Source: Spisula solida (taxonomy: Eukaryota > Mollusca > Bivalvia > Venerida > Mactridae). Taken from it: DNA of 64,000 nt. The notes under the pieces are model-generated. The model was not told the DNA's origin. It saw only the letters and a program-made list of their open reading frames with translations, and made no database searches. The translations under genes were made by a program, and so were the position numbers. This document shows positions 54,523 through 64,000 of this stretch, one piece after another. How positions within the stretch are numbered: position 1 is the first letter of the stretch; every line of letters starts with the position of its first letter. The stretch lies in the NCBI GenBank assembly GCA_947247005.1, contig OX365953.1:28828784-28892783 (forward strand), in the 5' to 3' direction.

Positions 54523-54827
54523 ACTTGAATTCTATTCGAGGACTGTATCCAGAGATTAGAAATCACCAAGGTCAATATCTTCTAGGGTATAATTATATGA
54601 GGCAATTTTTTTCTTCAAAAGTCTCAAATTTTCATTTCAATACGTACATCAGTGTGATTCAGTGTGGCTACTGGCCTGTAATTGTTCTTAATAAATCCTA
54701 TGAAATTTATACGAACGGAAACTTCACCGTTAGTAACAGTTCAAACGACATTACTCGGTTTGCACTGACAGACCACAAGGCAATTAAATATAAATGTAAC
54801 ACTGAATATGTTGAGTCATGCTGAGTT
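54523..54827 (+). CDS. Orphan open exon, 100-codon, possible C-terminal exon
   Basis: After TATATAG the frame reads LNSIRGLYPEIRNHQGQYLL, then VIQCGYWPVIVLNKSYEI and NGNFTVSNSSNDITRF, ending KCNTEYVESC and TGA. It has three Cys and two N-glycosylation sequons (NFT, NSS), and a composition more protein-like than its surroundings. It lies on the strand opposite MMP gene 2, inside its presumed intron. No partner exon or family is recognised. It could be a decayed gene piece or a chance ORF. Confidence 0.25.
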
Positions 54828-56153
54828 ATTCGTCACTACCAGACACGTCGTTCACAAGACACGTGGTTCTATTCCAGTAGCAGATTATGAGTCACACACA
54901 CACATCTTGTACACGTCACTAACGATAATCTCATCAAGTTACGATTGGAAATGAAGATGACATTTGGGCCTATTTCATGTTGTCCAGATTATCTGCGCCT
55001 TATAACATTTACAGACGTGTACGTAACGCGAGTCATTGTCTAGATGTTGTTAGCAAACGAACATTAATAGTTTTGGTTAGGCATAAGATCATATACAAAT
55101 ATTCTTTGGCATAAACTGTGTTTGATTGAAATTATCACTTGGGATCTATTTGTTGTTTTTATTATCTGAAGTGTGACCAATACCGCCTTGGATATTGGTG
55201 ACTTGCATTTCTCGGCATGTTTTGTGCATTTGAATATTTGAATTCGAAACCACTTGTACCAAACATACTGAGTGACATTAAAGCATTGCGCATGCGCCAT
55301 CTTGACTGATTTCCGGAAGTCAACCACTCCATGACAGCCGTAAGTAGATCCAATATATGACAGCAACAGCACAAAGTAACAAGTTTACAAGTCGATTAGT
55401 ATCACACAGCTGTGTATTGCAAATCTAATAACAAAATAATAATAAAATTATTAGTACGAGTAAACAACCATTTTATACAACCATTTGTCATAAGAATACA
55501 TGTACAATATATAAGATTTTCAATGAAAATATACACAACTGTTTCAAACTAATAAACTACATTCAAAATGACGGAATCGACGCTAACTGTCCCTATTTAG
55601 TATTCCATCAAAAGGGAATTGTCCTACATAATTATTATGCCAAACTTTGTTAAGTTATTTCGACTGGATTTAGAGATAATTGATAAGTTACATTACATAT
55701 TGAATGACCCTTATATATAATCAAGACAACAAATCAACAGTGCACTAATGTGCCCTAGAACGGCTTATATCATCTGCTCATAATATTGCTGATGAATCTA
55801 AATTGAATTATGTCAAGGCGTCAAGTCGTTCTCTCGGTTTGTATGTTTCTGGTACGCAGATTTAATTGAAGCCTAATTCCAGAGAAAAAACAAATGCACG
55901 CATGCTTTGGCAAAGTGCCCGGATCAAGACATGGAAAATTAATGTCTTTTTATAAATAAGCAAACATTTTCTGCTGCTAAATAGATCTTGTTCAACTAAA
56001 CTGTTATTCACTGTATCAAAGGAGCACATTGTCTATGGATATAGCTTTTGATACATCTTGCATACTATGATTAAGATGCCTATATATTTTCTAAATTAGA
56101 ATAACGTGCTACTAGATAACATATTTTGAATCCAGTACCATGTTTTACACAAG

Positions 56154-56473
56154 GCCGAACTTAAATTATTCTTGGTTTCCCCATCCCGACCCTAGCAGAT
56201 TTAGAATGGGTAGGTAGGTAGGGTAAATTTTTATCCAGATAGTTATTGGTTAAGAAATACAAATAATGAAATTTAGAATTAACTCTAAGGTGAAAACCAA
56301 CAGTCTTAAATTGAATGGTAAGAAAGAAACCAGTAAACAAAAAAATAAAATTTTCACTTCCAATTTTTAATAAAAAATTATTATTTCAATTTGGCAATAA
56401 AATGTTTTGGGTAGGACCCTTTTTAATCGGGTAGGTAGGGGATGGGGAAACAAATAATATTTTATTTTAGGCC
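56154..56473. mobile_element. GGCCGAACTTAAA short TIR element, copy C (uninterrupted)
   Basis: GGCCGAACTTAAATTATTC to AATAATATTTTATTTTAGGCC. Complete copy of about 320 bp, with CCCTTTTTAATCGGGTAGG where copy B carries an insertion. Confidence 0.75.
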
Positions 56474-57315
56474 CAATCAAGCGTTGTAACAGTTACTCAT
56501 TAACTGTTTCTTGGTTAATTTCGCTTGGTGTCGGGTCTCTACCCGCTTAGGATATAGTCATTAACACGGCATGATAACATACTACTGTTAAAGTAAATAG
56601 ACAAAACCAGTGAACAATTTGTGTACCAGGCATGCTTTAGAAAACTACTTGCTACTGATTTGTTCATAGATACGGCAACATGTTATAACTAAATACATGT
56701 AGTATAACCTCAATGCGAAAACTTCCTTTTACAACCAACATCCGCAAGGATAGGAACATTTACACACGCCTTAACAATGGAAATGAGATGATCAAATACC
56801 AAATACAGAGAACACAAGTATTCAAAGCATTGTCAAAATTTTGAGGTGGTTGCGAACTTTAAGTTGTTGTTCAAACTTTACCCATAATTCGACTATAGTC
56901 AGCCGTTCTTGACGAACCAATAAACGTATATGAATACATGGACAAAACAGAATGAAAAGAAACAGAGCTTAGTGGAATGCAGAGTGTGACGTTCGACTAA
57001 TTTCAAAGCTTCATTATCATGTGATATTTTAATGGAAGCCACGTGAGTTCACGACACTGAACACGTGGTACATGGCGTCTGCTTTTACTTTTTTGTAGTT
57101 TTTTCTCTTCATAATAATGTTACAGCTTTAGATAGTTTTTGAAACGAGAGAGTTAGATGAGAGAGTTCCTATGATGCGATGGAACTAATATACAATACTA
57201 TAAAGCAGACGACACGCGCACTGATAATCTTCAGCTTTGGTATCATATTTTTTTTTTAATAAAGATTACTTATCAAACTAGTAGTAAACATATTTGATAA
57301 TAAATGATAACTCAC

Positions 57316-57386
57316 CATGTACATTATTAACATTAACTTTACCCACATCGTATAGGGCGCCACAATCAGTGTTATAATCTTCACGT
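57316..57386 (-). CDS. Candidate upstream exon of MMP gene 2 (cysteine-switch-like)
   Basis: On the minus strand, after TTTCTTTAAAG, REDYNTDCGALYDVGKVN then VNNVHG ends at a good GTGAGT donor in phase 1. DCGALYDVG is loosely like PRCGxPDVG, and the exon ends in the same phase as the cysteine-switch exon of MMP gene 1. It lacks the Pro-Arg pair and nearby prodomain sequence. The exon needed to link it to 52146 was not found, so this is a weak call. Confidence 0.25.
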
Positions 57387-57689
57387 CTTTAAAGAAAGTC
57401 ATACTGGTTTATAATGATACAAATATACTTCAATCAATTTTATTTTCATCCATACCCCAATAAGATAGTGATTCTTATTATAAAAGTTTTAGTTTATCTT
57501 TCATAAAGACACAAACTGCAAGTTATATCTATTTTTGGCATGTTATAATACATCTGTGTGAATTTGTTTTGTTTTCAACCGTATGTTTGCATTTACGGCC
57601 GACAACTAGGTCAATGGTGAATTAAGCTGGTTCATATGTGCATGGTGCTACGTAACGTTACTTATAGAGTTCATAACATTCAGGAAACG

Positions 57690-57905
57690 CATAGACTCAG
57701 ACAGCTAAAACTATTAGAGTATTTCAGTTGTGTTACTGTTGAAACTACGTCATTTAGTTTGGGCATTCAGCTTTTTTATTGCTGAAACTAGTTCATTCAG
57801 CTTTTTTTGACACCTGGGACTTCGGTTGTGTGTTGCGCCTTGTATGTTTTTATGTTTTATGTGCTCGGCTGTTAAAGTTAAGTGCTGCCTTAATATTATC
57901 TGTTT
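57690..57905 (+). repeat. CATTCAGCTTTTT repeat family, copy 3
   Basis: GAGTATTTCAGTTGTGTTAC, GGGCATTCAGCTTTTTTATT, TGCGCCTTGTATG and AGTGCTGCC in the order of the copies in MMP gene 1 introns. Confidence 0.65.
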
Positions 57906-58064
57906 GTGTCCGGCTGTCAATGAACTCGGTCGTCCATCAGTTCCACCGTTACAAACTCGTCATGACGATTCGCATGTATTTCAAAATACGGGTGTATATC
58001 CACTGGAAGGCCTGACTGAGTCTGGAGAGCATCGTAATGACCTCTGTGTTCATGATGGGGATTT

Positions 58065-58380
58065 AGAGCATGATACATAGAGCATGTTATATAGAGCATG
58101 TTGTATAGAGCATGCTGTATAGAGCATGTTGTATAGAGCATGTTGTATAGAGCATGTTGGATAGAGCATGTTGGATAGAGCATGTTGGATAGAGCATGTT
58201 GGATAGAGCATGTTGGATAGAGCATGTTGGATAGAGCATGTTGGATAGAGCATGTTGGATAGAGCATGTTGGATAGAGCATGTTGGATAGCGCATGTTGG
58301 ATAGAGCATGTTGGATAGAGCATGTTGGATAGAGCATGTTGGATATAGCATGATGTATAGATCATGTTGTATAGAGCACG
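58065..58380 (+). repeat. 14-bp minisatellite, about 21 units
   Basis: Unit GAGCATGTTGGATA with TGTATA and TATATA variants at both edges and uniform TGGATA units in the middle. All three minus-strand frames are open, giving frames of up to 194 codons that I reject as genes. Confidence 0.92.
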
Positions 58381-59310
58381 ATGTATATATATCAGGATAC
58401 TGATACGTAGACATTGTTATCAGATAGCAGCTTGCTTTCATGTAAATATTACCCAAGGTGCGATGTCGACATTCCGGTAATAGTGTGTTGACTTGTTGCA
58501 AATATCTTAGAACGTTTTTGGAACCATAAATATTTGATACCAGCGACGTCGACGTGTGGCAACTACGTTTTCATGCGATAAACGCTGACATTGCATGTTT
58601 TGCCATTTTTTAAACGAAGCATCAAGTTGTTCCACAAAACGATACCTGTGTTTATGTTTTGTTACTCTCCGCAATGTTTTGTAAGAAAGTCGGTAATTCA
58701 CACACATTCACGGAAAATACCGAGCGCAATCGGAAAGATGGAATTTCTCGATACATCATCTTCGTTCAAGTACAATCCAATTTAAACTGACAGACTGCAA
58801 GTAATATGACCTTGAGTAGAGGCATAAAGCTATGTCTAGTAATTATTCTTCTAAATGAATTGAATTTATGGATTAAATCGCTAGCTTAGGTTTAGTGCCA
58901 AAATGCAACACAGGTGTGCAACGTTTTTTTCTACGAACTTAATTAAAACACTCGCATACTGCTGTTCGCTCATCAGTCATGCTAAATTGCTTAGTGTTGA
59001 AAATATGAAAGTATTATCACAGTCTATGATACACAAAACGTGTAGAACCAGAGACTACTGCAAGTTATAAACGTGACAGAATGAGTGCGTATAGAGTATA
59101 GACTGCTGGGCGATTATGCATTAATGTATGAAAGCAAAGTAATTAAACAATTGCATTTCTCTACAACTATCAGACCGACTAATGTTGCACACTTTAATCT
59201 CATATTGTGCCAGATCTAAGGTGGGTACCTATATCACCACTAGGTAGAATGATCGGCCAAGGACGAATATGTATTACATGTTTACGTACCAAAGTTGCAA
59301 ACTTGAACAG

Positions 59311-59436
59311 TCAATTTAATTGGAGAATAAGGATAGCCAATCATATCGCCTGTTACTGACCAAGAGTTCAATATGGTATGAACTGATTGGTTGTCCTTAT
59401 CCTTAAGTCAAGTAAGATCAATATTGAATACCACCC
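59311..59436. mobile_element. GGTGGTATTCAATATT short TIR element, copy 2
   Basis: CAATTTAATTGGAGAATAAG, GATAGCCAATCATATCGCC and TAAGATCAATATTGAATACC match 48467-48611. The left end is truncated. Confidence 0.7.
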
Positions 59437-61785
59437 TGGACTTAAAAAACTTTGTTATCGCACACATATGCAAGAGTGTTCGCCCTTTTCTGCAGAACTT
59501 CACTGCTATATTCAATAACTACCAATTACAATTAAATATCACTCCACTTTTGAAACGAATGGCCAATCGGGCACATAAAAACTGAATGACCACACAAACA
59601 CATAGCACTCATCAACATGAAAACAAATATTTCTCGAGGACCCAATATCGTGAATTTTAAAGGTATTGGCGAAACCAACGTTCGTTTATCGACTATCTAT
59701 TGTCTTTCTATTTGTCATTAAATCTTAAATGCATGAAAATCAGGTCACAAGAACACATTCTAAATTATTCAAGTTTATACTTCAAATATTACATGAAGAC
59801 AACTTCTACACATTTGTTTGTTCTTAAGTATTTCAGGGGAACAAGATTTAAACAAAAGATATTAATTTGTGCATTAATATTATAACGATCCTTAAATTTA
59901 TGAATAATTGATAATTAATTGTAAAATAGCAACAAATTACAGATGTAAGCATTTGAATTGGTTGTGTTGGATACGTTTAATTCAAGTAATGATTAAGGCG
60001 TAACAATTATTTTAGAGTATGCCTACGGGATAAGTACAATTGCACACATTAAAATAATGACATTGATTTGTGCAATATTGTAATTGTTTCTACATTATTG
60101 TGTATTATGTTGTATTATCGAGTGACCTTGACGTGTGTAATGTTGCTTTTCACGGTAACTATATTTGTTGTGTTGTAATATCTAGAATTTGAATAAGATT
60201 TGGAAACGTGCAGACATGGTAACAGACTAACAGAGTTGGTTAAGCAAAATTTGTAGTTGCTTAGACTCAATGAAAACAAATGTTGGCGTCGTATTTGTAA
60301 TTAAAGTCTTTACAGATTTAAGCTTTGAGCTTGAGTTTCATTTTAAAACGTATTGTTGTAAGGCCGTATATACCGGTATTATAGAAATATACATGCGCTT
60401 GTTATACAGGCAACATAATATGTGTTGCTAATATGCATATAAGTTCATATGAAACATCAAGAATTCATGTACAATATCAAGAACCACTTGATGTCAGATC
60501 CGGTGGAATGTGTTTAAGGACTTTTTGAAGCGCTGATCGCGCACATGACTGACCCAGTTTACGTAAAGTTATACTTAAGGCTTGTTACAGTTACCACAGC
60601 AAAATAGTGTTTAAATCCACGCTATTCAGGCAAGCTTGAATCCGTCCACTTTTAAAAACTATGTGAAAAATGTACACTAACAGTTGCCATTATGCAATGT
60701 ATATAAATGAGAGCATTATATACATTATGATATCGTTATGGCTTATCATTTGGTTCTACACCAGGGCATACTATACTTAAGTATCACTAGTAATAGGATA
60801 ACCATCATATACATGTATAGTACTATGTTGGCCCTATTAAGATGACACATGCATGGGTGAAAGTTAGAAATTTGAAAAAACCTGAAAAAAGCTCTGAGGT
60901 TTTAACCAAATAGAACTCCAAGAAATGCATTTCCTTTATACCAAAACTGATATTTGGTAACATCTATTGTTTGTAAATGTCATTCAAAAAGTATGCATAT
61001 AACATGTGTTTTCAAGCTAATTATGCAGGTAATCATTTCGATGTACTATCACACATGAAGTAGAATGAGCCCTAAGCACTCCAATAATATATAGCACGTT
61101 TGTTGCTGTAACGAAATATCTGAAGACTGGTTCTCTCTTCAATGCAATATACAGCAACACTTTACAAACGGTATACATAAATATGATTTAAAATGTGGCA
61201 ACAACTTGCATTTAATGCCAGGAATATATTACTACAAATGTTTGATTGCTGCCGTTAATTTCATAATAAAGTATCAATGAAGCACATGGGGTAGTCACGT
61301 GACGTTTGCCTCGTATTTGCTCCTGTTATAGGACCAATTGTATATAAGTGGTGTTTCTTGATTTTTCTTGGACTTGAGGTGCATATACCTGAAACTAGGG
61401 TAATCGCTATGTGTATAACGTGTATACGTCTTATATCCTTAGATTAGGATGTATTGGTGTTTTATATCTTTAGAAGTGTGTAAAAATAAGTAATTGTCAT
61501 ATGGTCATTGTGTAATTTCTATTAGCGAATCTTATGACAGCTTAATTGTACGTGTTTTGTGTTTGAGCTCACAAAGGTCTGTGTATTCAGGTGCTGAATC
61601 AATGAATGGCATGATTGACTGTTTGACTTTATATTTTGTTTTGATTATGGTATGAGATGAACTCAACACACTCCATAAATTGTACCCGTACTGGATGGCG
61701 CCATCACCTAGCAAAACGTAGCACGACCGTCCGTCTATCGCAACAACACTCCCTTCAAAACAAACGAGCGCAAATAACCAGTATC

Positions 61786-61927
61786 GATATAACAACACCA
61801 CACAACACCAAAACATACCACACCGCACCATACCGTGCCGGAAATCACCACACAACACCACACCACACCACACCGCACCGCACCATACCGTGCCAAAAAT
61901 CACCACACTACACCACACCACACCAGT
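61786..61927 (+). repeat. ACCAC-rich microsatellite
   Basis: Irregular (ACCAC)n/(ACACC)n tract with two CATACCGTGCC-AAAATCACC blocks repeated. Confidence 0.85.
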
Positions 61928-62011
61928 AATGGGTGGATATATGAATAACAACACTGACTATATGTATGGAGATACATTTACGGCCGCTATTTTCTTCAAG
62001 CCAACGACTTA

Positions 62012-62172
62012 GCCAACATAAAACGAAAACATTCGACAACCTTAGCCAACCAAAACGAAAACATTAGAAAACCTTAATCAACCAAAACGAAAGCATACGA
62101 AAATCTTAGCCAACCAAAACGAAAACATTAGAAAACCTTAGTCATCCAAAACGAAAACATTAGAAAACGTTG
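62012..62172 (+). repeat. 32-bp minisatellite, about five units
   Basis: Unit CCTTAGCCAACCAAAACGAA plus AACATTAGAAAA, repeated with a few substitutions. Confidence 0.85.
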
Positions 62173-62744
62173 GTTTTCATTACTCAAGACAATGCCCGCA
62201 TTCTGCAGTAATCATAGGGAGTAAGAACCAAAACCTAGAAAACTTATTCAGACAAATTGCGCCTACAAATAAAATATCTAAACGAAACGTACATGTTAAT
62301 AAAAGTAGATACACTCGTAGAGGCAAATGAGATATTATGTCAACATACTACTGAAGATAACTAAGACAAAGTACCATTTAAACAGACAAAACGTTGACAG
62401 AGATATGTGCAAGGCTAAACACAACTTTCAACAACTACACACCAAAAGAACTGAACAAATCGGAAATTAGCGTCTATAATGATACTGAGTACATATTTTC
62501 CCACAAAAAAACCTCTTCGCTGACTCAACAAGTTTGATGATGGAATGACTTTAACAGTCGTATAATATCAGACTACAAGGAAGCACATGCATATATCAGG
62601 AAGAGTTGTACAATTCCAGACAAGTTTCACAGTGCAAGTGTTGATGGAAAATGCACTTGTCCTCATTCAAGCAGGTTGTGATGATTTCTATTACATCGCA
62701 ACCCAGCTGAACAAGGTCAAGGACACTACATTCGTACATTCCAA

Positions 62745-63060
62745 CGTATTCCCATCCATTATGCCATATCTCAATGCCGACGTATTTCCTAGCCAGTGTG
62801 TCGTGTCTCCACGTCGAAGTATATCCTAGCCATTATATCGTGTTTCCATGCTGATGTATTTCCTCGCCATTATGTCGTGTTGTCATGCCGACGTATTTCC
62901 TAGCCCTACCGTCGTGCCCTAATGCTGACGTATTTCCAAGTCGAACTGTTGTGTCTCCATGTCGACGTACTTCCCAGCTAATCGGTTGGTCTCCACGCCA
63001 TATTTCAAAGTCACGCTGTGGTGTCCCATGCCGACGTATTTTAGCCAACCTGCCGAGTGT
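62745..63060 (+). repeat. Diverged tandem repeat of about 40 bp
   Basis: The phrases ATGCCGACGTATTTCC, TAGCCATTATGTCGTGT and TCCATG recur seven or eight times with many changes. Confidence 0.7.
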
Positions 63061-64000
63061 CAATGAACATCTTTAGATTCCTGATGTCAACACTTCCAAG
63101 ATGTATGCCCGTGTCATCTCCAACTCTTCAGTAATGTTGTACAATGACAATCCTTTGCCATGCATGTATTATCTCTAATAACAAAACGTTTAATTGAAAC
63201 AATACCGACCATTCAAACGACAGCCAGCAGGTTTCATGAAAAGAAGCACACAACCGAAGCAAATAGAAACACTCCACAATCAACAAACAGTTTGAATGAA
63301 CGAAACGAAATGCACAAGTTTTCGTAGATCAACATGTTTCACGTAGTCTTGAATACAAAGTGCAAACAGTTCAACGAAGACGAGTCCCTAAACCGTTTCA
63401 AGTTTACATTAAACCAAAGGCTTAAGCAACAGACAAAACGATGTCTATTTGGAATCGAAACGTTAAGCACACATCATTTGCAAACCAAATCAGTAGGAAC
63501 GATAGACAGAAAGAAACTGCTGATAATCAGTGCATTAAGTAGATGAACTAACAGACATGACAGCATAAAGCACAAATTGCAATCGGTCTTTATAAATCAA
63601 AATATGAACCGGAAGCTATGCAACACATATACAATCGTTAATATCAGTCAAAAATATTAAATATTCCCCAAAAACATACCAGAGACAAAGAGAACGAACG
63701 TGCCAGATTCAAGAAAGCCAAGACACAAAATGTTATCCAGAAGTTTATAAAACAACGTACCAACTGAGTTTGTGCTGAAACTTAAACTGTCAATATGACA
63801 ACCACATGTTGCAAAAGCGCCACCTATCGTCAACATGGCCCACAAGCCGATAAGTGTATACACAAAATATGAAACATAAGACGTTGTTGCCGCACTTTAA
63901 TATTCTCCGCACACAAACGGATCTCGCATCTGATTGGTTCATATTATTTTCACTTTAAGTGGACGGATTAATTGAGGACCAGTCGAGGGGTTATGGGAGC

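Larger units (their letters stand above)
52726..57315. other. Probable 5' intron(s) of MMP gene 2
   Basis: The exon carrying the first catalytic strand should be here but none is convincing. Contains a possible orphan exon on + (54523-54827) and a third GGCCGAACTTAAA element (56154-56473). Otherwise AT-rich. Confidence 0.4.
57906..64000. other. Right-hand region without a supported gene
   Basis: Contains several minisatellites (58065-58380, 61786-61927, 62012-62172, 62745-63060) and a short element copy (59311-59436). 59440-61780 is AT-rich with nothing recognised. A minus-strand frame near 63750-63860 has a hydrophobic start (WAMLTIGGAFA) that could be a signal peptide exon, but no ATG sits well and no downstream exon joins it. 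Confidence 0.5.

Noticed and set aside
55230..55320. Minus-strand segment ending VWYK considered as the missing MMP exon before 52146
   Set aside because: The phase would fit, but the donor (AA|GTGG) is weak and the preceding residues do not follow the W-x-K...LTY pattern.
57917..58501. 194-codon minus-strand frame rich in Cys-Ser-Ile-Gln-His-Ala-Leu
   Set aside because: It is the 14-bp minisatellite read through. The same repeat is open in all three minus frames.
61532..61954. 140-codon minus-strand frame rich in Val/Trp/Cys/Gly
   Set aside because: Derived from the ACCAC microsatellite. No sign of coding.
63657..63863. Minus-strand frame with signal-peptide-like start, considered as exon 1 of MMP gene 2
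   Set aside because: It opens with GTG, not ATG. The in-frame ATG is late, the donor is ambiguous, and no prodomain exon joins it.

Overview
The window is eukaryotic: AT-rich, with short exons, GT-AG introns, no operons, and very dense in small non-autonomous transposable elements. The repeat content is of the kind I associate with bivalve mollusc genomes: dispersed elements opening AGCTCACCTGTCAC, many short terminal-inverted-repeat elements, and a tRNA-headed SINE. A bivalve, perhaps a heterodont clam, is the best guess, but this is inference from repeat style and gene families.

Three protein-coding genes can be supported by exons whose reading phases join correctly. (1) On + at 1000-12490 are the last four coding exons of a gene whose beginning lies outside the window. 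They encode a small winged-helix-like module, a basic low-complexity linker, a histidine-rich stretch and a C-terminal RHIM-like amyloid motif (QIGNQNQM). (2) On + at 26330-36773 is a complete secreted matrix metalloproteinase (MMP) of 11 coding exons and 507 residues: signal peptide, PRCGLPD cysteine switch, [11 protein letters not shown] zinc site, proline-rich hinge and hemopexin domain. (3) On - from 52146 down to 44567 are seven coding exons of a second MMP: catalytic domain, hinge, four-bladed hemopexin domain and a hydrophobic tail that looks like a GPI-anchor signal. Its first exons are not convincingly located. The two MMP genes point tail to tail, with about 7.8 kb between their stop codons.

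Layout. 1-12.5 kb: RHIM gene, its introns filled with nested mobile elements, notably five long copies of a Helentron-like element with a 145-bp tandem core. 12.5-26.3 kb: 3' flank and intergenic DNA with hAT-like and Tc1/pogo-like short elements, an 83-bp satellite, a 26-bp minisatellite, hairpins and a SINE. 26.3-36.8 kb: MMP gene 1. 36.8-44.6 kb: convergent intergenic region with a 51-bp minisatellite. 44.6-52.1 kb, perhaps to 57.4 kb: MMP gene 2 on the minus strand. 57.4-64 kb: no gene seen; several minisatellites.

The most interesting items are the winged-helix plus RHIM protein (a possible invertebrate parallel to ZBP1-type death and immune signalling), the Helentron-like family whose satellite core carries arrays of nuclear-receptor-type half-sites, and several element families that share the same end sequences. 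No CRISPR, operon, intact tRNA or rRNA was seen, and no recognisable viral gene.
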